A DNA stretch of 64,000 nucleotides from Candidatus Melainabacteria bacterium (GTDB lineage Bacteria; Cyanobacteriota; Vampirovibrionia; Gastranaerophilales; Gastranaerophilaceae), in contig QHMH01000008.1 of the NCBI GenBank assembly GCA_003258795.1, positions 80,422-144,421 on the forward strand, written 5' to 3'. The number at the start of each line of letters is the position of its first letter. The stretch's first letter is position 1. The position numbers and the translations under genes were made by a program. Under the pieces are notes generated by a model. The model did not search any database. It was not told the origin of the DNA and saw nothing but the letters and a program-made list of their open reading frames with translations. Below, one piece after another: positions 51,510 to 59,685 of this stretch.

Positions 51510-52070
51510 TTACTTTAAGTATTCAAGAATCTTTTCAAGAGCCTTTGCTCTGTGAGAAATCTTATTCTTTTCATCTTCTGTTAATTCAGCCATTGTTTTG
51601 TCATATCCGTCAACTATAAATATAGGGTCGTATCCAAAACCGTTTTGACCTTTTTGTGTCTTATCGATTTCTCCGTGACACTCTCCTCTGACTTGCGCAA
51701 TAACGTCCCCATTTGGAGCAATTAGTGTCATTGCGCAAACAAATTTTGCTTTTCTATTTTTTATGTTTTTCATAACATTTAAAAGCTTGTCAATTCTTTT
51801 TTGAGCTGTTTGTTCGTATCTTGCGGAATGAATTCCTGGTTCTCCATTTAGTGCATCTACGCATAATCCAGAATCATCAGCAAGTGTTAATAGACCAGAG
51901 AGTCTGTTGGCTTCTTTTGCTTTAATATAAGAATTTTGCTCAAAAGTTTCACCATTTTCTACTGGGTCAAAATCTTTTGGAGGAAGGATAAATTCAAAAT
52001 CAGTTACTATTGCGTTAATTTCTTCAACTTTATGTGGATTTGAAGTTGCAAGTACGATTTGTTTTTTCAT
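51510..52070 (-). CDS. rdgB: dITP/XTP pyrophosphatase, RdgB/HAM1 family
   Basis: Cleans the nucleotide pool of dITP, ITP and XTP. The 186-aa protein has VLATSNPHKVEEINAI (about 5-20), the DDSGLCVDAL block (about 64-73), GIHSARYE, and the NGFGYDPIFIVDGYDKTMAEL block (about 138-158). I chose ATG 52070 because GGAG lies six bases upstream; an ATG 12 bases earlier lacks one. It follows uppS by one base and is cotranscribed with it. Confidence 0.95.
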   Translation of the reverse strand: MKKQIVLATSNPHKVEEINAIVTDFEFILPPKDFDPVENGETFEQNSYIKAKEANRLSGLLTLADDSGLCVDALNGEPGIHSARYEQTAQKRIDKLLNVMKNIKNRKAKFVCAMTLIAPNGDVIAQVRGECHGEIDKTQKGQNGFGYDPIFIVDGYDKTMAELTEDEKNKISHRAKALEKILEYLK

Positions 52071-52071
52071 T

Positions 52072-52800
52072 TTATTCTCCAAACCTTCTATTTCTTAAAT
52101 TAAACTCTTCAACTGCTTTTGCAAGAGAGTTTTTGTCAAATTCAGGCCAGAATTCGTCTACTACAAGAATTTCTGAATATGCAATTTGCCACAAAAGATA
52201 GTTTGAAATCCTTTTTTCTCCGCCAGTTCTTATCAATAAATCTGGATTTGGGATATCTTTAGTATAGAGTTCATTAGAGATAGTATCTTCTGTTATGTCA
52301 TCGATATTCAATTTTTTATCAAGAACTTTTTTAGAAATACTTTTTACTGCTTTCAATATTTCATCTCTTGCACCATAGTTGAATGCAATTTGAAGATTTA
52401 CACCTGAATTATTTTTTGTTTTTTCTTCTGCGTTGGACACAACATCTTGAAGTTTCTTGCTCAATTGGGAGATATCACCTAAAAATCTTATTACGACGTT
52501 ATTTTGATGAAGTTCATCGAGTTCATCGCCTAATGTTTTTGCAAGCAGGTTCATAAGAAAGCTAACTTCTTCCTTAGTTCTATGCCAGTTTTCAGTGGAA
52601 AATGCATAAACCGTTAAATATTTAATTCCAAAGTCGTCGCATGCTCTTACGACTTTTTTTAGAGAATCTACGCCTTTTTTATGTCCAAATGCTGAAGGCA
52701 GGTTGTGAAGTTTTGCCCAGCGTCTATTTCCGTCCATAATCACGGCTATATGTTGCAAATTATTTTGTTTAACAAGGTTTTCAATCTTTTTAGTTTCCAT
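52072..52800 (-). CDS. uppS: Isoprenyl (undecaprenyl diphosphate) synthase
   Basis: Builds the C55 lipid carrier for cell-wall and surface polymers. The 242-aa cis-prenyltransferase has the catalytic IAVIMDGNRRWAKLHNLP (about 19-36), YLTVYAFSTENWHRT (about 69-83) and the C-terminal DLLIRTGGEKRISNYLLWQ (about 191-209). GGGGGAG precedes the ATG. Operon uppS-rdgB. It is short-spaced from the pgk terminator. Confidence 0.95.
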   Translation of the reverse strand: METKKIENLVKQNNLQHIAVIMDGNRRWAKLHNLPSAFGHKKGVDSLKKVVRACDDFGIKYLTVYAFSTENWHRTKEEVSFLMNLLAKTLGDELDELHQNNVVIRFLGDISQLSKKLQDVVSNAEEKTKNNSGVNLQIAFNYGARDEILKAVKSISKKVLDKKLNIDDITEDTISNELYTKDIPNPDLLIRTGGEKRISNYLLWQIAYSEILVVDEFWPEFDKNSLAKAVEEFNLRNRRFGE

Positions 52801-52826
52801 AACTCCCCCTAAAAAGAATTATAAAA

Positions 52827-52866
52827 TAAAAAAACGTCCTTTACAATCAAGCAAAGAACGTTTTTT
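52827..52866 (-). terminator. Terminator after pgk
   Basis: A 10-bp stem with one mismatch (52833-52842 with 52853-52862), loop of 10, followed on the minus strand by a T-rich tail. It ends the pgk transcript ahead of uppS. Confidence 0.7.
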
Positions 52867-52882
52867 TATGTTTAATTTAGAC

Positions 52883-54097
52883 TTATTTGTTATCTAACGC
52901 ATCAACGCCAGGGAGAACTTTACCTTCGATAAATTCAAGAGAAGCTCCGCCACCAGTTGAAACGTGAGTAAAGTCTTCAGCTTTGCAGAATTTTTTAGCT
53001 GCAGAAACGGAATCACCACCGCCAATAACGGAAGTAGCACCGTTTTTAGTTGCTTCTACAATAGCTTTCAAGATTTCTTTTGTTCCTTCTGCGAAAGCAG
53101 GGTTTTCAAATGCACCAACAGGTCCATTCATCAAAATAGTTTTTGAATTTTTGATAACTTCTTCAAAAGCTTTTTGAGATTTTGGACCAGCATCAACGCC
53201 TTCAAAACCATCTGGGATATCTTTGATGTCAACAACTTTATTAACACCATTTCCAGAAAAATCATCAGTAACGAGAACGTCAGTAGCCATAACAAGTTTT
53301 ACACCCTTGTCAGCAGCTTTCTTTTCGATAGCTCTTGCAACGTCAAGTTGATCATCTTCACAAATTGAATTACCAATTTTTCCGCCATTTGCTTTAACGA
53401 AAGTATAAGCCATACCACCGCCGATGATTAGGTTGTCAACTTTATCAATTAAATTTTCTAAAACACCGATTTTAGATGAAACTTTAGCCCCACCAACTAC
53501 TGCAGTAAAAGGTCTTGCAGGGTTGTCCAATGCTTGAGAAAGACATCTGATTTCTTTTTCCATTAAAAGTCCAGAAACAGCTGGTTTAACTATTCTTGCA
53601 ACTTTTGCAGTTGAAGTATGGTTTCTGTGAGCAGCACCAAAAGCATCGTTAACATAGAAATCACCCAATTTTGCGAGTTCTTGAGCGAATGTCATATCGT
53701 CATCTTTTGCTTCTTCTGCTTTGTAGTAACGAATGTTTTCAAGCAAAGCAACTTGTCCATCTTTCAAGTCTGCTAATTCTTTTTCTGCGCCTTCTCCAAC
53801 AGGAGTTTTTACAAATTTTACTTCTTCACCCAAAACTTTTGACATATATTTTGCAACAGGTTCCAAAGATAGATCTTCAAGTTTTTGACCTTCTTTCAAC
53901 TTTTGTGGTCTACCCAAGTGAGCCATCAAGATGATTTTTGCTCCTTTATCTTTCAAGTATTCAACGGTAGGAAGAATTGCACGAATTCTTGTATCGTCTG
54001 TTACATTTTTGTCTGCATCCAATGGAACGTTAACATCTACTCTTACTAAGGCTCTTTTGCCTTTGATGTCGCCCAAATCTTTAATACTTTTTTTCAT
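52883..54097 (-). CDS. pgk: Phosphoglycerate kinase
   Basis: The glycolytic step from 1,3-bisphosphoglycerate to 3-phosphoglycerate with ATP formation. The 404-aa protein has RVDVNVPLDADKNVTDDTR (about 18-36), the HLGRP substrate block (about 60-64), the hinge region VVGGAKVSSKIGVLENL (about 198-215), and the ATP site GGGDSVSAAKKF (about 366-377). A near-consensus GAGGTGA ribosome site precedes the ATG, indicating high expression. A terminator follows. Confidence 0.97.
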   Translation of the reverse strand: MKKSIKDLGDIKGKRALVRVDVNVPLDADKNVTDDTRIRAILPTVEYLKDKGAKIILMAHLGRPQKLKEGQKLEDLSLEPVAKYMSKVLGEEVKFVKTPVGEGAEKELADLKDGQVALLENIRYYKAEEAKDDDMTFAQELAKLGDFYVNDAFGAAHRNHTSTAKVARIVKPAVSGLLMEKEIRCLSQALDNPARPFTAVVGGAKVSSKIGVLENLIDKVDNLIIGGGMAYTFVKANGGKIGNSICEDDQLDVARAIEKKAADKGVKLVMATDVLVTDDFSGNGVNKVVDIKDIPDGFEGVDAGPKSQKAFEEVIKNSKTILMNGPVGAFENPAFAEGTKEILKAIVEATKNGATSVIGGGDSVSAAKKFCKAEDFTHVSTGGGASLEFIEGKVLPGVDALDNK

Positions 54098-54162
54098 TTT
54101 GTATCACCTCTTTTACTAAAACTATACCCTAATTTTAGCTAGTAAAAATTTTTAGTAAATAC

Positions 54163-55464
54163 CTAATGAGTTACGTATGAAATTTGTTCTTTTTCGTTGT
54201 GGATATTTCTTATATGTAGCAAACGTCTTGTTTTTATGCTGTCGCTGAGTTTGAATACGTTGTACAAAGAGATAATAGACAATCCAAACAGTACCGCAAA
54301 TATCAAAAGATATGAGTGTGAATTATATTTCAAAACGCCATTTGCCATTTTTTCTGGAGGGAATACATTCATCAAAATTCCCGTTAAATTGCCAAACAAA
54401 CCAACAAAAATGTAAAACATACAAGTCATCATGCTTACCGCAGTACCAGTTATTTCCTTTTTATTAGTATCGTGAATCAAAGGTACAAGTAAAGGAGAAA
54501 GACTTGCGCTGAATGCTAAAATTAACATTAACATTGCGATAATTTTTGTATTTATGTCGAACAAAAGGAAGATTGAAATTAAACCAGTTATTGAGAAACA
54601 AAGGCATCCTACAAGTTTTAAAAATACTGCTTTTCTTGTGTATAAAGCTTTGCTCAAGAATGCAAATACTGGACCTGATACTGAATATAAACCTGCCATG
54701 CAAGATAAAATCAATGCCGCAGTATTTACCGAAAATCCGCAAAAATCTTCAATAAATTTAAGGCCAATTACAGTTTGCAAAACGTAGTATATGCCATAAT
54801 TAACACCTGCAAAAATAAATAAGTTTATATTGTGTTTATTTTGCAAAACCTTTTTAAATGGTTCAAGGTTAAATTTAATTTTTTTATTTATTTTTTTCTT
54901 TTCGGTTGACATTCCAACAAAGATAAACAATAGTGAGAATGCAGCTGTCAAAATTCCTATGAATAGAAGAACATCTCTCCAACCAAATTTATCTACGCAC
55001 AATACAAAAGGTGCGTTTGCAAAGATTCCACCCATATAACCAACGAACAATGCAACCGACAGCATGAGTCCAAAGTTTTTTGAAGAGAAGGTGTTTTTTA
55101 TTTCGTTAATTAAACTCAAATATATTGTACTTGAACCGATGCCAACAAGAATTCTGCTCAAATACAAAAGTGGTAAGGAGTTTGATATTGGGAAAAGGAT
55201 TGCACCGACAAAGAAGAAGATTGAGCCAAATGTTATAACACGAGTTCCGCCGAACCTGTCAACTGAAATTCCTATGAACAACTGGCAAATTGCATATATA
55301 TACATAAATGCAGAGCCTAAAGCTGTGATATATGGAGCTGATGCATTCAAATCTCTTTGTAAAAGGTCGAAAACCGCTCCAGGAATTGCAACACGTTGTA
55401 TGTTAGCAAAAAAGTATAAAATTACTCCGACTGTTATTAGTATAATTTGTTTTTTCTTTTCCAT
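54163..55464 (-). CDS. MFS transporter
   Basis: A 433-aa transporter with twelve predicted membrane segments. The loop 2-3 motif is GISVDRFGGTRVITFGS, the second half has an equivalent region near 280, and RILVGIGSSTIYLS marks helix 4. An ACS/NNP-like or general sugar-phosphate exporter is possible, but the substrate cannot be assigned. The N-terminus opens MEKKKQIILITVGVILYFFA. It is monocistronic and divergent from the envelope gene cluster. Confidence 0.82.
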   Translation of the reverse strand: MEKKKQIILITVGVILYFFANIQRVAIPGAVFDLLQRDLNASAPYITALGSAFMYIYAICQLFIGISVDRFGGTRVITFGSIFFFVGAILFPISNSLPLLYLSRILVGIGSSTIYLSLINEIKNTFSSKNFGLMLSVALFVGYMGGIFANAPFVLCVDKFGWRDVLLFIGILTAAFSLLFIFVGMSTEKKKINKKIKFNLEPFKKVLQNKHNINLFIFAGVNYGIYYVLQTVIGLKFIEDFCGFSVNTAALILSCMAGLYSVSGPVFAFLSKALYTRKAVFLKLVGCLCFSITGLISIFLLFDINTKIIAMLMLILAFSASLSPLLVPLIHDTNKKEITGTAVSMMTCMFYIFVGLFGNLTGILMNVFPPEKMANGVLKYNSHSYLLIFAVLFGLSIISLYNVFKLSDSIKTRRLLHIRNIHNEKEQISYVTH

Positions 55465-55561
55465 AAATTATATTCCCTATTTCCCTAAATAACATTACAA
55501 CTTGAAAATTATTTTTCAATATAAAATTTGTGTTATAATTTTAATCATCGGAGTTTGACTG

Positions 55562-56308
55562 TTGATATTGAAAAAGAAATTTTTAAAACTTATTTATTCC
55601 TTTTTTGCTCTTTTGTTTATTGTAAATTCAAGAGTTGAAGCTGTGCAGTCAATTATCACGATACCGTCATCAAGCGTTCTCCCTCAGGGTGGGGTAATTA
55701 TAAAGGAAACGACGAGAGTAAATCCTTATGGGGATAAGAATGTTAGAATTACTCCAAATGTAACGTTTGGTACAGGTCATGGAATGGAAGTTTCTGTTGG
55801 AGTTCCAGTTAGTGTGAAATTTGCAGGTGATGTTACAGAAACAAAAACTGATTTATCTGCAAAAAAAGTTTGGTATTTAGGAAGTGGTACAAGGGTTTCT
55901 GTTGGGGGAACGATATCTCCATCTTTTAATATGCCGGTATGTCCGGATACATTTGTGTTTGGACATGTGACACAAAGATTTAAGAAAACGAAAACAGGTT
56001 TTACTGTTGGGGGATATGCAACTGGAAGACGACATTTTTTGAATTCAGGTGGCGTTATTATTGCTGTTGATCAGGTTGTAGTTTCTAACAAATTGAATGT
56101 CGTGGCAGAATGGGCAAGCGGTGAAAACAACAGAGGACGTTTCGGTGCAGGCTTGAAGTACCGTCCAAGCCCAGAATTATCGGTAAGTGCGGCAGTATTG
56201 ATTCCTAATAGAGAATGTGATAATATCGGGTTTCAGTTATCACTGTCTAAATATATATCACCTGAGGATAACGTAATATTAAGGAGATTTAAACATGAAG
56301 AATTGTAG
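55562..56308 (+). CDS. Predicted outer-membrane beta-barrel protein
   Basis: A 248-aa protein with a signal sequence (about 1-27, ending VEA) and a mature part made of regular amphipathic strands (NVRITPNVTFGTG, MEVSVGVPVSVKF, RVSVGGTISPSF, GFTVGGYATGRR, GRFGAGLKYRPSPELSVSAAVL), as in small outer-membrane barrels. The last residues are not the usual Phe end. The start is TTG (GGAG ten bases upstream). It overlaps the following pentapeptide gene by 14 bases. Function unknown. Confidence 0.65.
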   Translation: MILKKKFLKLIYSFFALLFIVNSRVEAVQSIITIPSSSVLPQGGVIIKETTRVNPYGDKNVRITPNVTFGTGHGMEVSVGVPVSVKFAGDVTETKTDLSAKKVWYLGSGTRVSVGGTISPSFNMPVCPDTFVFGHVTQRFKKTKTGFTVGGYATGRRHFLNSGGVIIAVDQVVVSNKLNVVAEWASGENNRGRFGAGLKYRPSPELSVSAAVLIPNRECDNIGFQLSLSKYISPEDNVILRRFKHEEL

Positions 56309-56858
56309 AATGTTACTTTTAGTAATGGCTTTTATAGGTTTTACATCGTTCTCTTTTGCTGAAGTAACGAGATTTTCTCAAACAGATTATAACAAGGCTA
56401 TAAAGGGTGTTAAAAACCTTGAGAATGCGATGTTGCAAGGTGCAGATTTAAAAGGGATAAACTTATCAGGAGCAAATTTAACTAATGCCAATTTAGAGGG
56501 TGCAAATTTACAGGGTGCAAATTTGTCAGGAGCTATTTGTGCAAATGTTGAATTTGAAAAATCTGATTTTTCTAATGCCAATTTTAAAGGTGCAGATTGT
56601 AAGAATGCAGATTTCGAACTTTCAGTAGGCATTGGAGCTGATTTTAGTGATTCAGATTGTAAGAATGCAGATTTTGAAGATGCCGATATGCAAAATGTAA
56701 AGTTCACAAACGCACAGCTAAATAACGCTGATTTTGAAAAAACAAACCTTAAAGGTGCAGACTTAAAAGGTGCAAATCTTGATTATGCAGAGTTTGAATA
56801 TGCAATTTGGACAGATGGAAAAGTTTGTTCAGAAGGATCTATAAACGGCTGTTGGTAA
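56295..56858 (+). CDS. Exported pentapeptide-repeat protein
   Basis: A 187-aa protein with a Sec signal (about 1-22, SFA) and about 20 pentapeptide repeats of A(D/N)LXX type (about 45-165, e.g. GADLKGINLSGANLTNANLE). The centre has a variant set with Cys (ADCKNADFE). It would form a right-handed beta-helix in the periplasm. It overlaps the barrel gene by 14 bases with AAGGAG upstream, so they are cotranscribed. It differs from the cytoplasmic pentapeptide protein at 41.4 kb by its signal peptide. Confidence 0.82.
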   Translation: MKNCRMLLLVMAFIGFTSFSFAEVTRFSQTDYNKAIKGVKNLENAMLQGADLKGINLSGANLTNANLEGANLQGANLSGAICANVEFEKSDFSNANFKGADCKNADFELSVGIGADFSDSDCKNADFEDADMQNVKFTNAQLNNADFEKTNLKGADLKGANLDYAEFEYAIWTDGKVCSEGSINGCW

Positions 56859-56954
56859 GGGTTTTATCAGAACTAATTTAGTAGACTGTTTAAAATTTGA
56901 AGGTTGTTATTTACATTTTATTTTTCTGGTAAAATGTAATCAAGGAGAACGACT

Positions 56955-58958
56955 GTGAAAAATAAAATTATATTAGGGATTATATTATCTTTGTGTATTT
57001 GTACCACAAGCTATGCTTCTATGACGAGAGAAGCTCACCAATTGTATCAAAAGGCTTGTGCATTAGAACTTGAACAAAAATATGAAGAAACTGCTGAAGT
57101 CCTTATTCAGGCTTTGAGAGTAAATGGAGATGATGCAATTTTATATATAAAGCTTGCCGGTGTTTATGCAGAATTGGGAGAAAATGAAAAGGCTCTTGCT
57201 GCCTACAAGAAAGTTTTGGCGTTAAAGCCTGACGATGCTTTTATTTACGTAAGTATCGGTAATATTCTTCAAAACATGGGAAATTATAATGATGCTTTTG
57301 AATCATACAAGCAAGCAACAAAACTTTTTCCGGAATACAAATACAACTATATGAATTTAGCGAATGTTCAATATGTACTTGGAAAGTATGCTGATTCAAT
57401 TGAAAACTATAACAAATTTTTAGACTCATACCCAATGCACGAAGAAGCCAGAGAAAATCTTGCAAATGCATATTTGAGGTCAAATAAAGCAAAAGAAGCT
57501 TGCGAACAGTACAAAATGCTTTATGACAAACAAAAAGAAAACTTCAAAGAATATTCTAATTATGGTTTAGCACTTTTCAAAACAAAAAACTACAAAGATG
57601 CAATTGAAATTCTCTCAACTGCAGTAGAAAATAATCCAGAAGATATATCATCTCTTGCTAATTTAGCAATAGCTTACCAGCAAGCAGAAAAGTATGATTT
57701 TGCAAAAGCAACATTTGAAAAAGTTTTCAAGCTTAACCCAGAGCTTACAGCGTTAAGATTTGATTATGGTAACCTTCTTGCTGATACAGGAAAGTATGAT
57801 GAAGCTTTGGTTGAGTATGATAAATATGCAAAAGCTTTTCCTAAGGATGTTAACGTATACTTAAATATTGCCAATGTTTATGAGAAGAAAAATAATGTTG
57901 ATATGGCAATAACAAATTATCTAAAAGCTTTGAATTGCGATTCTAATAATGTTATTGCACTTAAAAAACTTGCACAATGTTATCACATACAAAAAAATTA
58001 CACTTATGCTTTAGAATATTATGAAAAAGTTTTAGCAAAAACTCCAGATGACACTGATACGTTGATTAACAAAGCTATTGTGCTTCATGCAACAGATGAA
58101 CTTGATAGTGCAATTCAAATCTATAAAGAGGTTCTAAAAAAACAAGAGGATAAAAGGGTTAGAGAAAACCTTTTGAGTGCGATAAATACAAAAGGTGAAC
58201 AGGCATTGGAGATGGGAAAAGTTAGAGATGCAATTTTGTATTTCAACGAAGTACTTAATTATGATGTAAACAACGATTATGCATATTTTGGTCTTGGTAT
58301 GGCTTATGAATATGCAAAAAATAAAACAAAGGCGATTGAAAATTACGAAAAAGCAATTGAGATAGATCCTAATAACAAAGAATACAGAACTGCTTATGAA
58401 AAAATTACAGGTCAACAACCAACAGTACAAAAGGTTGTAAAATCTCAGCCAACAGTTCAAACACAAAAACAAACTACTACTTCTCAACCAACTAAGGAAA
58501 GTTTGATAAAAGAAGGAGATGCTTTGTATAAATCGCAAAAATACACAGAAGCGATTAGCAAATACACACAAGCGCTTAAACTTGATTCAAACGATTATGT
58601 TACATACTTAAAGCTTGGAAATATGTACAAAGCACAAAAAAATGCCACAAAATCGAGTGAAGCTTACCAAAATGCAATAAAAATAAATCCTAAGTATACA
58701 GATGCTTGGTTTAATTTAGGTCTTGTTTATGCCGAAACATCAAATTATGCAGATTGCCAAAAATGTTTTCAGAAGGTTATAGCCTTGGATCCAACTTACT
58801 TGTATGCATATTATGCGCTTGCAATGGCATACGAGTCTGATAAGAAATATCCAGAAGCAATAGAAAATTATGAAAAATTTCTTTCTTTGAATAAAGATGC
58901 AAAAGCAGCACAAGTGGTGCAAAATAAATTGAATGTATTGAAGAAAAATAACCAATGA
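56955..58958 (+). CDS. Large exported TPR-repeat protein
   Basis: A 667-aa protein with a signal peptide (about 1-20, SYA) and two TPR blocks: about 12 repeats (residues 25-480) and about 5 more (545-660), with a Gln/Thr/Val-rich linker between (about 490-525). Repeats such as AAYKKVLALKPDDAFIY and IENYEKAIEIDPNNKEY fit the 34-residue consensus. GTG start with AAGGAG upstream. It overlaps the lipoprotein gene by 4 bases. A periplasmic scaffold is likely; partners unknown. Confidence 0.85.
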   Translation: MKNKIILGIILSLCICTTSYASMTREAHQLYQKACALELEQKYEETAEVLIQALRVNGDDAILYIKLAGVYAELGENEKALAAYKKVLALKPDDAFIYVSIGNILQNMGNYNDAFESYKQATKLFPEYKYNYMNLANVQYVLGKYADSIENYNKFLDSYPMHEEARENLANAYLRSNKAKEACEQYKMLYDKQKENFKEYSNYGLALFKTKNYKDAIEILSTAVENNPEDISSLANLAIAYQQAEKYDFAKATFEKVFKLNPELTALRFDYGNLLADTGKYDEALVEYDKYAKAFPKDVNVYLNIANVYEKKNNVDMAITNYLKALNCDSNNVIALKKLAQCYHIQKNYTYALEYYEKVLAKTPDDTDTLINKAIVLHATDELDSAIQIYKEVLKKQEDKRVRENLLSAINTKGEQALEMGKVRDAILYFNEVLNYDVNNDYAYFGLGMAYEYAKNKTKAIENYEKAIEIDPNNKEYRTAYEKITGQQPTVQKVVKSQPTVQTQKQTTTSQPTKESLIKEGDALYKSQKYTEAISKYTQALKLDSNDYVTYLKLGNMYKAQKNATKSSEAYQNAIKINPKYTDAWFNLGLVYAETSNYADCQKCFQKVIALDPTYLYAYYALAMAYESDKKYPEAIENYEKFLSLNKDAKAAQVVQNKLNVLKKNNQ

Positions 58959-59374
58959 TAAAGAAACTTTTACTACTTTCTGTTTTGATTATAACGGTTT
59001 TTATGGTCAGCTCTTGCAGTAGAGAAGAAAAATCGCTTATTTTATTTAATCATAACCCGATAACGAGATTGAATGTTCTCGAAAATGCTACTGATTTTAA
59101 GGTAGACGAGAGAATTTATTTCATTTATATGACTAAGAAAAATCTTGAGGGTGAAGATATAAGAATAAAAATATTCAAGAGAGAACCAAAGGCAAATGGG
59201 TTGATGAATACTCTTGTTTATTCAAATGATTTTAGGCTAAAAAAAGGTGAAATAAACTATTTTACGGATTATATAGTAATGCAAAAATCTGGGGATTATG
59301 CAATGCTTGTTTTTAGAAAAGACAATCTTTGGAGAGCAGATGCAATTGCGGATTTTAGAGTAAATTCAAGATAA
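58955..59374 (+). CDS. Small lipoprotein
   Basis: A 139-aa protein with an N-terminal helix (LLLSVLIITVFMV) and lipobox VSSC at about residues 18-21, so probably lipid-anchored. The mature part is beta-rich with no family I recognise. It overlaps the TPR gene by 4 bases (ATGA-type) and is translationally coupled. It would tether near the TPR scaffold in the envelope. The last 9 bases overlap the convergent DUF167 gene. Confidence 0.65.
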   Translation: MIKKLLLLSVLIITVFMVSSCSREEKSLILFNHNPITRLNVLENATDFKVDERIYFIYMTKKNLEGEDIRIKIFKREPKANGLMNTLVYSNDFRLKKGEINYFTDYIVMQKSGDYAMLVFRKDNLWRADAIADFRVNSR

Positions 59375-59647
59375 CTGGTCAATAAAATCTTTAGATGTCA
59401 TTCCTTCAATAAAAACAGTTTTTTCTTTAGAAGTTTCGCCTTTTACTATCTGTATGGATGTTTTCGCACGATGAAGTCTTTTGGCAAGATATTCAATTAA
59501 ATTTTTATTTGCTTTGTTTTCTATCGGTTGAGCCGTGACTTTTACTTTCAAAAATGTTTCTTCAAAAACAATATCGCATTTTGAAGAGTTTGGAATTATT
59601 TTTAAATGAATGATTAAACCTTTGTCTGTTTCTTTTAAGAAATTCAC
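59366..59647 (-). CDS. DUF167 (YggU) family protein
   Basis: A 93-aa DUF167 protein: LIIHLKIIPNSSKCDIV, then FLKVKVTAQPIENKANKNLIEYLAK (in pieces) and SIQIVKGETSKEKTVFI. The family is widespread, small and of unclear function, often next to yggT or yggS. The start is GTG with AAGGA ten bases upstream. It is divergent from rel across only 38 bases. Confidence 0.85.
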   Translation of the reverse strand: MNFLKETDKGLIIHLKIIPNSSKCDIVFEETFLKVKVTAQPIENKANKNLIEYLAKRLHRAKTSIQIVKGETSKEKTVFIEGMTSKDFIDQLS

Positions 59648-59670
59648 TATTTACTAATCCTTATTTGTCG

Positions 59671-59685
59671 TGTTATAATTATAAC
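59671..59685 (+). promoter_or_regulatory. Extended -10 promoter of a probable leaderless rel transcript
   Basis: TGT-TATAAT (59671-59679) is a perfect extended -10, followed by six bases (TATAAC) and the ATG. No Shine-Dalgarno lies between, and the divergent DUF167 gene leaves only 38 bases. The start point should fall on the ATG. Confidence 0.6.
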
